From Holophagae bacterium (GTDB lineage Bacteria > Acidobacteriota > Holophagae > Acanthopleuribacterales > Acanthopleuribacteraceae), in contig JAUIFE010000025.1 of NCBI GenBank assembly GCA_030429565.1, forward strand, positions 54,970 through 118,969: 64,000 bases of DNA. The letters run 5' to 3'. Each line of letters opens with the position of its first letter. Positions within the stretch are counted from its first letter, which is position 1. Under the pieces are notes generated by a model. The model was given only the letters and a program-made list of their open reading frames with translations, searched no databases and had not been told where the DNA came from. The translations under genes and the position numbers were made by a program. Below are positions 53,431 through 62,400 of the stretch, in pieces.

Positions 53431-56400
53431 AGTTCGCCTTCCTCCTCATCATCGCCGAGCGGTTCGCTCGGGGCAGGAAACGCGGCGGCGCCGGCGGTGT
53501 TGGCCGACGGCGTTGACTGTGGCAGGTTGCTTACAAACCCCGCTGCCGCGCGTAGACGGGCCAGGTGACCGGCTTGGCGTGCCGGGGTTGCGTTTTGCAG
53601 CAAATCGTCCAAGCTGATGTCGACCTGGTACAGCTCGGTTAGACGACGGCGCAGTTTAACCAACATCAGTGAGTGCCCGCCCAGTTCGAAGAAGTGATCG
53701 TAGCGGCCGATGCGCTCCACACCCAGCAGCTCGCGCCAAATTTCGCCAATCGGTAGTTCGGCCTCGTGCAAAGCGCGGAAGCTGTGCCTGCGTTCGCATT
53801 CAGGCATCGCTTTTAGGGCTTTGCGATCGACTTTACCCGAGGCCGTCAGTGGCATCGCGTCGAGGAAGGTGAAATGGGTCGGCACCATCGCCGTCGTCAA
53901 CATGTCGCCCGCGTGACGGCGGATTTCGGCCTCGCGCGTGTCGCGTTTGAGGCTGCCGTCTTCGCACAGGAACGCGTCCAGTTGCGCTTCGCCGTGGGCA
54001 CCTTCGCGACACACAACGGCGGCCCGCGTGATGCCTGGCGCATTCAGCAATACGGCTTCGATTTCGCCTGGCTCAATTCGGACGCCGCGCAGTTTGAGCT
54101 GACGGTCGACGCGCCCCAAGTACTCAATTGTCCCGTCCGCCAGAAACCGCGCGCGGTCGCCGCTGCGATATAGACGCGTGCCGTCGCCAAACGGGTTGGG
54201 GACGAAGGCCGCCGCTGTTAAATCGCCGCGTCCGAAATAACCCCGTGCGAGTGCGATGCCGCCGATGTACAACTCGCCCGCGCAGCCAATCGGCAGCGGC
54301 GCCATGTTGTCGTCGAGGACGTACAGTTGCGTGTTATCAATCGGGCGTCCAATCGGCACACTTCGGCGCGCCGGTTCGTCGTTGCAGGCGTGGAAGCTGA
54401 CGTCGATGGCGGCTTCGGTGGGACCGTAAAGGTTGTGGACCGCTACGCGCGGTAGGCGCGCACGGCAGCGTTGCAGCAGCGCCGGCGGCAGCGCTTCACC
54501 ACTGCAGATGATGCGGCGCAGGCTGGTGGCGCCGGCGGCGGCCGCGTCATCGAGGAACATCGAAAGCATCGCCGGCACAAAATGGATCGTCGTAATCTTG
54601 TGTGAGGGGATCACCTTGGCCAGGTACGTCGGATCCGTTTCGCCGCCCTTGATGGGAAATACCAAAGTCGCGCCGCTAATCAGCGGCAGGAAAAACTCCC
54701 AAACGCTGACATCGAATCCCGCCGTCGTTTTTTGCAGCACCGCGTCGCCCACGCCCAGTGGGTAGGTGTGTTTCATCCACAGCAGGCGGTTGGTCAAAGC
54801 CGCGTGCGTGTTGACCACCCCTTTTGGGCGGCCGGTTGAACCGGAGGTATACATTAAATACACCGCGTTGTCGCCCTGCAGTTGCGGTCGCGGCGCATTG
54901 GGCGGTTGGCCCTGTTCGTTGTGTTCGGCGCGGCGCACCAACGACGCGTTTTGTGCTGCGCTCACGGTAGGGGCAGCGTCGCCATTTGCGTCGCAGAAGT
55001 CGCCTGTCGCCATGTTGAGTTTCAAGTACAGCATCGTTTCGCCGAAGTGCCGGGTTGCGTCAGCTACGTCGGTAATGATTGTGGTTAAGGCCGCATCCCG
55101 TGCCATCGCCTGAAGCCGACCCGGCGGTAGACCCGGTTCCAGCGGGACATAGGCGCCGCCTGCTTTTAAAACCGCCAGCATGGAGGTGACCAAGCCGATC
55201 CCCCGAGATAGGTGCAAACCGACGCGTGATTCGGCGCGAACCCCGTGCTGATAGAGCCGCCGTCGCAAGTTTTCGACCTTTTCGGCAAGCGAGCTGTAAC
55301 TAACCTTTCTTTGACCGGAGACTTTCTCGGCATCCGCCAATAAGGCGACCGCATGCGGGGTGGCGCGGACCTGCGCGTCAAACAGTTCGTGGAGCAGGGG
55401 TTGGGCCGGCAAGGGCGCGGCGGTGCGGTTCCAGGCCTCGAGTTGGAGCCGTCGTTCCACCTCGCTTGTGCGGGTTAAGTGACGCAGCCGTTGCGATGGG
55501 TCGGCGGCCACCGCCGTCAGTAAATCCGTCAGGCGCGTCGCCAGGCGTTGGATGCCCGCCGGCTCGTAGCGGCTCGCGTCGTAATCGAAACAGAAAAGCA
55601 GTTGGTCGTCGGCCTGTGCCGCCTGCAGGGTTAAGGCGAACTGGGCATGGGCCGGTGTGTGCGCCAACGTGCGCAAGCGTAGCGGTCCGATTTGGAACGG
55701 CAAATCGGCGACACCCAACGCGACGCCGCCCGGCAACACGCGGCCACTGCCGCCGGCGAAGGCGAAACACACCGAGGAGAACGGGTTCCGCCCCGCCGCC
55801 GCTTGCGTGGCCGCCGTCTCACACAGTTGCGCAAAGGGCGTGTCGCGATGGCTTAGCGCGCCGCGCAGACGGGTATCCACCTGGGCTGCAAACGCCGCGA
55901 AGGTGGGATTCCCACCGCCGGCCGCGCGCAACACCAACATGTTGACCAGGTAGCCGACCTCTTCCGCATCCGGGCCCGCACCGGCCGCATCGACCGGCAC
56001 CAACAGCGCGACTTCGTCGCGGTCGGCGGCGCGCGCCAATACCGCCGCAAACGCCGCCGTGAGCCAGGCGGCCAGGCTGCTTTGAGCGTTCTGGGATGCC
56101 TTCGTCAGAAGCGCCGTCGTCGCCGCGTCCACCGCAAAGGCATGGCGCGCGTTGACGCGCTCCGCTTGCGGGTCGCCGATCCAATCGCCGTCAGGGCCGT
56201 CGAACGGGACCAGGCCGTCGAGTTCACGCCGCCAATAAGCCGCCGATGCCTGCGATTGTTGCATGGCTTCACGATCGGCAAAGACGCCTGGCAATTGTGG
56301 CTTCGGATTGGGCGCGATCGTCGGCGCAGTGGTGATGTCGCGGTAAAAAGCCCCCCAACGCTGTAACAGCAAGTCGAACGAGCGGTAGTCGCCGATCAGG

Positions 56401-58754
56401 TGCGACGCTGTCACCAGCAGTTCCGTCGGGCCGTCGGCGCGCGTGAACAACCACACTTTAAAGAGCGGGCCGTTTTCCAAATCGAAAGGACGCCCGCATT
56501 CACGATCGCGCCGCTGTTGCACTGCTTGTATGGATTGGCCGCTGACATCAACCACGCGCAGGAAGGGGTCGCGGTGTTCGCCGCAATTTGCCCGGGGGAT
56601 GCCGTTCTCCTCGCAAAAATGGCCGCTGAGGATCGGGTAGGCGCGCTGCAGGGCGTCGGTCGCGCGCTTGAATGCGGTGATGTCGAGGCCGTCTTCAAAG
56701 CGGGCCGCCAGCACCAAGGTGTAGGCGCTGTCGTCGGGCCGCAGCTTGTGGGTGAACCACAGCGCGCGTTGGTTGTGGGACAAGGGGACCGCATCGCCAA
56801 AGTCGCGGCAGGGCAGGGGACGACAGGGCTGCAGCGCGGCCGGCGCGGTGGCGGCCAAACGTTCGGCCAGAACCGTCAAATCGTTGTTTTCCCAAAAGAT
56901 CGCGGTCGGCCAGGTTCGCCCCGTTCTCTGTTCCAGTTGGTTTTGCAATGCCATCACCGCCAGGGAATCCAAACCTAATCGCGACAAGGATTGTTCGGCA
57001 AAGGCCGGCGTTTGGGCACGTGTTTGCGCGTCCGCGAGCAGCCACGCCGTCAGTTGTGTCAAAAGCAGTTCGCGGTCCGCCGGTTTGTCGCCCGATTGGA
57101 TGCTGTCCCGCATCAGTTCGCGTAAGTCACCGGCGAGGAACTGCTTGCGACAGGCCGAACGCTGCACCTTGCCGCTCGATGTTTTGGGCAAGGAGGCCTG
57201 GCGAATCAAAACCACCGTGTGCAGCGGCACGCCGTGTTCGCGCCAGACCGCCGCGCGGATTGCCGCCGCCATTTCGGCGCCGGCCAGGTTGCGGGTCGCC
57301 GTGCGCGCTACCTCCGCGACCAGCACCGTGTGTTCCATGGTTGCGCCCGCCGTCGCGAAGGCCGCGCAGCCATCGGCGCACAAGGCCGCGTGACTCTGCC
57401 AAGCCGTGGTTTCCAAGTCGCGTGGCGCGATGTTGCGGCCGTGGTGGATGATCAGATCCTTGAGGCGGTCGACCACATATAAAGAACCCTCGTGGACAAA
57501 ACCCAAATCGCCACTGCGCAGGTAGGGCCCGTCGCCGTCTGCCGTCGTGGCGTGAAAGGTCGTTTGGCTGAGCGCCGGCCGGTTCCAATAGCCTTGGGCG
57601 ACCGTGGCACCTTTGATCCAAATTTCACCGCGTTCACCGTCTGCCAACGGCCTCGCCGTTTCGGGGTCAACAATCCGCACCAACGTATCGATGCGGCTAC
57701 GCCCGCACCCGACGTGTTGTTGTGTGCCGTCGTCGAAAAGCGGTGGGTAGGTGTCCTCGCCAATCGAAGCCACTTTAAGCGTGGCCTCCGCCAAACCGTA
57801 CCCCGTGCAGAATGCCTCGGGTCGGAAACCGTAGCGGCCAAAAACCTCGCTGAAGCGTTGCAGTGTTTCGGCGCGAATCGGTTCGGCACCGTTGCAGGCA
57901 CTGCGCCAACTCGAGAGGTCGAGGTCGTCACATTGGGCTGCATTGAATTTGTCGATGCACAGGTTGTAAGCAAAGTTGGGCGCGGCGCTGTTGGTCGCGC
58001 GAAAACGGCTCATCGCCCGCAACCAGCGGATGGGTTCTTGTAGGAAAGAGGCCGGCGCGGCCAGGTAGGCTGGGTAGCCCGCGAACAATGGCTGCAGCAC
58101 GCCGTAAATCAAACCCATATCGTGGTACGTCGGCAACCAGGAAACCATGACGCGGTCTCGGAAATCGGTGGTGCCGTTGGCTAAGTCACGCGCATTGGTC
58201 ATCAAGTTATGGTGGCTGACCATCACGCCTTTCGGGGTTCCGGTTGAACCCGAGGTGTATTGCAAAAAGGCCAGCGTGGCGGGGGTCGGCGTGAACACCG
58301 GCGGCGGCGCACCCGACACCGTTTCATCGACCGCGATCAGCCGTGGTGCCAGGCCTTTCCAGGCCGGCGTTTTGTCACGCAGTGCCGCCGTCGTCAGCAA
58401 CGCCGCCGGCTCAGCGTCCGCCGCAATGGCCGCAACATGCGCCAAGCGTCCCTTGGTGCGGTAAGGCGGCAGCGGGACCGCCACCACGCCCGCGTAACAA
58501 CACGCCATAAAGGCGTCGATAAAATCGAGCCCTGGCTCAAACAGGAGTAAGGCGCGATCACCGGCGCTGAGTTGCGTCGCCAGGTGGCCGGCAAGGGCGG
58601 TCGCACGTTGGTGTAACTGGGCATAAGTACGGGTTGGGCCGGGCTGTTCGCCGTGTTCTAAATAAACGTAGGCCGTTTGCTGGGGCGTTGTGGCGGCGCG
58701 ACGTTCCAGAATTTGGTTAAAAACAGTGCATCCCATCAAAGAATGAAGATCCAT
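53427..58754 (-). CDS. Lipopeptide starter NRPS: FAAL-ACP-C-A(Ser)-PCP
   Basis: A 1775-residue first protein of the operon. Residues 1-580 are a fatty-acyl-AMP ligase: YTSGSTGTPKGVMVSHHN, WLPTYHDMGLIYG, and PNFAYNLC are typical of FAALs, which activate fatty acids and load them on a carrier protein. The ACP follows (LGLDSLAV, Ser near 597). Then comes a C domain (660-1090) whose HHxxxDG motif reads SHLIGDY (catalytic His785 kept, first His and Gly lost). The A domain (1110-1600) has pocket code DVWHISLIDK, one residue from the classic serine code, and a PCP follows (LGGHSL near 1693). The acidic C-terminus (DDEEEGEL) likely docks with the next protein. The ATG at 58754 has GAGG 8-9 bases upstream, inside the palindrome CCTCTAGAGG. 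Confidence 0.95.
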   Translation of the reverse strand: MDLHSLMGCTVFNQILERRAATTPQQTAYVYLEHGEQPGPTRTYAQLHQRATALAGHLATQLSAGDRALLLFEPGLDFIDAFMACCYAGVVAVPLPPYRTKGRLAHVAAIAADAEPAALLTTAALRDKTPAWKGLAPRLIAVDETVSGAPPPVFTPTPATLAFLQYTSGSTGTPKGVMVSHHNLMTNARDLANGTTDFRDRVMVSWLPTYHDMGLIYGVLQPLFAGYPAYLAAPASFLQEPIRWLRAMSRFRATNSAAPNFAYNLCIDKFNAAQCDDLDLSSWRSACNGAEPIRAETLQRFSEVFGRYGFRPEAFCTGYGLAEATLKVASIGEDTYPPLFDDGTQQHVGCGRSRIDTLVRIVDPETARPLADGERGEIWIKGATVAQGYWNRPALSQTTFHATTADGDGPYLRSGDLGFVHEGSLYVVDRLKDLIIHHGRNIAPRDLETTAWQSHAALCADGCAAFATAGATMEHTVLVAEVARTATRNLAGAEMAAAIRAAVWREHGVPLHTVVLIRQASLPKTSSGKVQRSACRKQFLAGDLRELMRDSIQSGDKPADRELLLTQLTAWLLADAQTRAQTPAFAEQSLSRLGLDSLAVMALQNQLEQRTGRTWPTAIFWENNDLTVLAERLAATAPAALQPCRPLPCRDFGDAVPLSHNQRALWFTHKLRPDDSAYTLVLAARFEDGLDITAFKRATDALQRAYPILSGHFCEENGIPRANCGEHRDPFLRVVDVSGQSIQAVQQRRDRECGRPFDLENGPLFKVWLFTRADGPTELLVTASHLIGDYRSFDLLLQRWGAFYRDITTAPTIAPNPKPQLPGVFADREAMQQSQASAAYWRRELDGLVPFDGPDGDWIGDPQAERVNARHAFAVDAATTALLTKASQNAQSSLAAWLTAAFAAVLARAADRDEVALLVPVDAAGAGPDAEEVGYLVNMLVLRAAGGGNPTFAAFAAQVDTRLRGALSHRDTPFAQLCETAATQAAAGRNPFSSVCFAFAGGSGRVLPGGVALGVADLPFQIGPLRLRTLAHTPAHAQFALTLQAAQADDQLLFCFDYDASRYEPAGIQRLATRLTDLLTAVAADPSQRLRHLTRTSEVERRLQLEAWNRTAAPLPAQPLLHELFDAQVRATPHAVALLADAEKVSGQRKVSYSSLAEKVENLRRRLYQHGVRAESRVGLHLSRGIGLVTSMLAVLKAGGAYVPLEPGLPPGRLQAMARDAALTTIITDVADATRHFGETMLYLKLNMATGDFCDANGDAAPTVSAAQNASLVRRAEHNEQGQPPNAPRPQLQGDNAVYLMYTSGSTGRPKGVVNTHAALTNRLLWMKHTYPLGVGDAVLQKTTAGFDVSVWEFFLPLISGATLVFPIKGGETDPTYLAKVIPSHKITTIHFVPAMLSMFLDDAAAAGATSLRRIICSGEALPPALLQRCRARLPRVAVHNLYGPTEAAIDVSFHACNDEPARRSVPIGRPIDNTQLYVLDDNMAPLPIGCAGELYIGGIALARGYFGRGDLTAAAFVPNPFGDGTRLYRSGDRARFLADGTIEYLGRVDRQLKLRGVRIEPGEIEAVLLNAPGITRAAVVCREGAHGEAQLDAFLCEDGSLKRDTREAEIRRHAGDMLTTAMVPTHFTFLDAMPLTASGKVDRKALKAMPECERRHSFRALHEAELPIGEIWRELLGVERIGRYDHFFELGGHSLMLVKLRRRLTELYQVDISLDDLLQNATPARQAGHLARLRAAAGFVSNLPQSTPSANTAGAAAFPAPSEPLGDDEEEGEL

Positions 58755-59025
58755 TGATGAAACCTCTAGAGGCGGGAAGAATGAATGTGTGCCATTCTAC
58801 AGACCCGAAAAAGGCGCCACAAGGACTATTTCCGACGAATGCTGCATGTATGAGAGACCGTGCTTTTTTAGCGAAATCAGCCTCTCGGCGTACCGTCCAA
58901 GCTCGCTTTTTAGCGTCCATTCTCGCCGACTGGAAATAGGGTTTTTGTTGTTTCGGCGTCGCTCGCGGGGCGTGCTCGCAGTCCTTAAGAAGGGTGATAG
59001 ACAACGGTAGTAGGGTTTAATTTAG

Positions 59026-59059
59026 CCAGGACGAAATGGCCTGATGCGTTTCGTCCTGG
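59026..59059. other. Perfect inverted repeat upstream of the NRPS operon
   Basis: CCAGGACGAAA (59026-59036) is inverted perfectly at 59049-59059, with a 12-base loop. No T-run follows on either strand, so it may be an operator-like or mRNA-structure element rather than a terminator. It lies about 270 bases before the NRPS start and 550 before the receptor start. Confidence 0.45.
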
Positions 59060-59090
59060 CGCCGGACTGCAACGGCTTACGATAGGACCC

Positions 59091-59243
59091 AAGCGGCGCG
59101 ATAAGCGCGAGCGGATTTGAGCTAAAGATCTGGAGCGAAATGGCTTGAAAAAAGCGAAGGCGCACCTATGGGGTGCGGTGATCATTTTCGGAGGCCGTTG
59201 TAGCCCAGAGGTTTAGCTCAAACTACCGCGCGTTTTCGCGCTT
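59091..59243. repeat. Inverted-repeat element, copy 2 (about 150 bp)
   Basis: The arms at about 59095-59126 and 59212-59243 are imperfect inverse copies of about 30 bases. The inner part, TTTGAGCTAAA (59116-59126) and TTTAGCTCAAA (59212-59222), is perfect; the outer parts are GCGCGATAAGCGCG and CGCGCGTTTTCGCGC. The outer arm matches the arms of the 3741-3793 element. The core has no coding potential. This size and symmetry fit a MITE- or BIME-like element. Confidence 0.6.
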
Positions 59244-59607
59244 CTTAGCTAGGAACCACCGCACCAATGGATGCCGCATTGTTCGGTCTCGATCCACTTT
59301 TCAAAATCATTCGAGCCCCGATCAACAGCCAAAACCGCGCGCTGACCGCGTTCTTCGATCGGCCGTCGCGGTTGGTTGGCGGCCGCGGCAATGTGCGGCC
59401 CTGCCTTGATTGCGCTGTTAACGCGTTCGGCCGAGTTTGCCTGCGCCGCTTCCGTTTGTCGGCCGCGAGAGGGTTGCTAAATAGCGCGAAATATAATAAG
59501 TTATTGGGATATCCATTCTCCAAAATATCCACTTCTTCGCCCTTCTCTCCGCATTACCGGAAAAATGTCGTCCATCCCTCGTGAGGGCGTCTGTCAGGAG
59601 CAATTCG

Positions 59608-61785
59608 ATGGTAAACCCGTTTTTCAGAACGATGTTTGTGTTGCCGGTGTGTCTGCTTTGCGTGTCTGTTTGTTTCGGGTTCCAAGAAACCGAGGCTGAC
59701 CAAGATGAAGACGACGTGCCGCACCTGGTCGAATCCATGAAAGTGACAGCCAACAAAGCGACGGAAAGTGATTTGGCGGATGTGCCCGTGTCGGCCACCG
59801 TTTATTCCAGTCGCCGTCTGGAGCGCGAGAATTTGGCCGAGGTCAAAGATCTGCAGGCCGCCACCCCCGGTCTCAACATTGCCGAAAACGAAAAGCTGAT
59901 TCAGATCTTCATTCGCGGTGTCGGCACGCAAAACGTTTTAATCGGTTCCGATCCCAGCACCGCCTTGCACATGGACGGCGTTTACCTAGCCCGACCCCTG
60001 GCCGCTTTTGCCGATTTCCTCGACGTCGAGCGGGTCGAAGTGCTGCGCGGCCCGCAGGGCACCATCTTTGGCCGCAACTCCGTCGGTGGCACCATTAACA
60101 TCGTGTCTAAAAAACCCTCGCAAACCGTCGAGCGCAGCGTGCGCGTCGGTTACGGCAATTACGATCATTTACGCGTCAAAGGCCGTTTCAGCGGACCTTT
60201 GGTCGATACCCGCCTGATGGGTTCCTTTTCCTTCAACCTCTCCGACAGTGAGGGTTATGTGGAGAACCTCACGCCTGGCCGCGACGCACCCAACCTCAAC
60301 AACGAGGACAGCTTCGGCTTTCGCGGTTCGCTGTATTACGTCATGGACAATGGCGAGCTGCAACTGACCTTCGACCGCATCACCGAGGACGACCGCAGCG
60401 CCCAGCACAAACCGCTGTTGGTTGCGCCCAACGGCACGGCGATTCCCGGTCTGCGCGTCATCGACGACCCGTTCGCCGTTGATATTCCGGTTGATCCGCG
60501 CCAGGAACATTTGAGCCAGGGTTTAACCCTGCGCGGTGAGTCGCGTTTCGGCAACATGAAGCTGGTCGCCATGAGCGCCTATCGCGAAACCGAAGCCGAC
60601 GTGGCGATGGACTCCGATTTCACCGAGTTCGACGACATCTCCGAGGATTACGACATTGTGCAAAGCCAGTGGTCGAAGGAACTAAACCTAACCGGCGGCA
60701 ACGCCCGCTTTGACTGGGTCGCGGGTTTGTTTTACCTACACGAAGAAGATTCGCTCGACCTGATTAACTACTTGCCAGGGTTTGTGCCGGCGCCGAGCAC
60801 CTTCGACGCCGTCTACAACACCGAATCCGAAACCGACGCCTACGCCGTGTTTTTCCAAGGCAACTACGCCGTCAACGAGAAAACCAAATTAAGCGCCGGC
60901 TTGCGTTACAGCTACGAGAAAAAGTCATTTTTCGGAACCGGGGATCTATTCTTCGACGGCGTCGGCATCGCGCCCTATTTGCAAGATCAAAGCGACGATT
61001 GGGACGCGGTCACGCCCACCATCAGCCTGGCCTACCAACTCAACGACGACGCCATGATGTACGGCAAAATCGCGCGCGGCTTCAAAAGCGGCGGCTACAA
61101 CCCGATTAACAACAAAGAAGCCTTCGACCCTGAATTTTTGTGGGCCTACGAAGTGGGTGCCAAGGCGACCTCGGCCGGTGGCCGCGTTCAACTCAGCGGC
61201 GCCGTCTTCCAATACGACTACAAAGATTTGCAGCAGCAGGCCTTCGTTGAGGCGACCCCGGAGTTCCCTGAGCCTTCGGTTGTCATCACCAACGCCGCCG
61301 AAGCCGACATCACCGGCTTAGAGTTTGAAGTGAGCGCGCTGGTCATCGATGAAATGCGCCTGGACTTCGGGTTAAGCCTGCTCAACGCCGAATACGGCGA
61401 TTACGAAACGGGCGTGCCGCCGGACACCGTCAACGTTTCGGGCAACCAAATGGTGCTGGCACCGGACTGGAGTTACCACATCGGTTTGGACTACCGCCGC
61501 CAGTTAAGCGCGGGCATGTTCGAGTTCGGCGCCCGTTATTCGGCGCAAGACCGCGTCTTTTTCACTGCCTTCAACAACGAAATCATCAGCCAAGACGAAT
61601 ACGGCTTGCTCGGCGTGGATGTAGGTCTGGTGGCGCGCAGCAAAAAGTGGCAAGTCCACCTGTTCGGCGAAAACCTCACCGACGAAGTCTATTACAGCTC
61701 ATACTTCGACTTCTCCAACACCGGCGTCAGCCTGTTCATCAACCCACCGCGCATGTACGGCGTCCGCATGGGCTTTGATTTTTAA
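59608..61785 (+). CDS. TonB-dependent outer-membrane receptor
   Basis: I chose the ATG at 59608 (725 aa) because AGGAG lies about 8 bases upstream; the earlier GTG at 59581 has none. The signal peptide is residues 1-25 (VLPVCLLCVSVCFGFQ). An acidic linker leads to a TonB-box-like VESMKVTANK, then the plug domain (IFIRGVG, LHMDGVYLARP, VEVLRGPQGTIFGRNSVGGTINIVSKKP) and a barrel ending RMYGVRMGFDF, with a terminal Phe. It is divergent from the NRPS operon and separated by a long control region. It could import the lipopeptide or an unrelated ligand; the position alone cannot tell. It is followed by an AT-rich region with a beta-propeller lipoprotein, as for the receptor at 7835-10129. Confidence 0.93.
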   Translation: MVNPFFRTMFVLPVCLLCVSVCFGFQETEADQDEDDVPHLVESMKVTANKATESDLADVPVSATVYSSRRLERENLAEVKDLQAATPGLNIAENEKLIQIFIRGVGTQNVLIGSDPSTALHMDGVYLARPLAAFADFLDVERVEVLRGPQGTIFGRNSVGGTINIVSKKPSQTVERSVRVGYGNYDHLRVKGRFSGPLVDTRLMGSFSFNLSDSEGYVENLTPGRDAPNLNNEDSFGFRGSLYYVMDNGELQLTFDRITEDDRSAQHKPLLVAPNGTAIPGLRVIDDPFAVDIPVDPRQEHLSQGLTLRGESRFGNMKLVAMSAYRETEADVAMDSDFTEFDDISEDYDIVQSQWSKELNLTGGNARFDWVAGLFYLHEEDSLDLINYLPGFVPAPSTFDAVYNTESETDAYAVFFQGNYAVNEKTKLSAGLRYSYEKKSFFGTGDLFFDGVGIAPYLQDQSDDWDAVTPTISLAYQLNDDAMMYGKIARGFKSGGYNPINNKEAFDPEFLWAYEVGAKATSAGGRVQLSGAVFQYDYKDLQQQAFVEATPEFPEPSVVITNAAEADITGLEFEVSALVIDEMRLDFGLSLLNAEYGDYETGVPPDTVNVSGNQMVLAPDWSYHIGLDYRRQLSAGMFEFGARYSAQDRVFFTAFNNEIISQDEYGLLGVDVGLVARSKKWQVHLFGENLTDEVYYSSYFDFSNTGVSLFINPPRMYGVRMGFDF

Positions 61786-62400
61786 CGGGTCGGTTTTTAT
61801 ACTCTTTGTGCGTTTTTATTGGATGGTTAAAAAAATAGGTATCGGCGCTTTCTTGAATTTGAACTGAGCAAATTTTGGCGGTGAAATCCCTCAATTTGTT
61901 GGGCTGCACGCTTACCGTACTTCCCGGTAGACGCTGAACGCGGCCCTGGTCCGCTATGTTACGCACCAACTTTCTGAGCGGTTTCATCCACCCGAATCGC
62001 TCAGTTTCGGTCAAAGTGTGTGCAATTTCATCCATACGAAACAATCAACGCAGACCAGAAGATGCGATGAGTGTGCCTCGAGATGCCTTCGTCCATACCT
62101 TGTGCGTTGCTGTGTTTCCCCCCTTGAATGTCGTGGTGTGCGGTTTCATTTGAACACTCCGGTGGTAAAAATTGCTCGTGACCAATTGGATGAATTGGCG
62201 TTGCCACTACACGGAGGTGGTATTTTCTATTTTTCGGAAAAGCGTGGATTTTCCTGTTGATCCGGAAAAACCATTGACGGGTCCGTTGGTAGGCGATATT
62301 ATCTCGGCTAGTTCTTTTTCTTTGTGAATTTTACACTGAATTTATTTGAGTTTTATCTTAGTTATTTTGGTGTGTTTTATTTGTTAAAGAGGTGTGTGGT
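61786..62400. other. Intergenic stretch with dispersed repeat, turning AT-rich
   Basis: About 615 bases. The repeat copy B is at 61881-62015. From about 62280 the composition drops to AT-rich, leading into the lipoprotein gene. Frames across 61956-62260 show no family features and overlap the repeat, so I do not call a gene. Confidence 0.5.
61881..62015. repeat. Dispersed repeat, copy B
   Basis: Matches copy A (11922-12077) in a 5' block (61881-61908) and a 3' block (61964-62015), with a diverged and shorter middle. The 3' block has GAGCGGTT and AATCGCTC arms around TTCATCCACCCG. A further TTTCATCCATACGAA at about 62027 resembles part of the same block. Confidence 0.7.

Larger units (their letters stand above)
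58755..59607. other. Divergent control region between NRPS operon and TonB receptor
   Basis: About 850 bases without a convincing gene. It must hold the promoters of both the NRPS operon (leftward) and the receptor (rightward). It contains the palindrome CCTCTAGAGG (58763-58772) overlapping the NRPS ribosome-binding site, a perfect 11-bp inverted repeat at 59026-59059, and the larger inverted-repeat element at 59091-59243. Confidence 0.5.

Noticed and set aside
61956..62260. Two short plus-strand frames after the second receptor
   Set aside because: They overlap the dispersed repeat copy B and encode unfeatured, Cys/Val-rich peptides; treated as non-coding.
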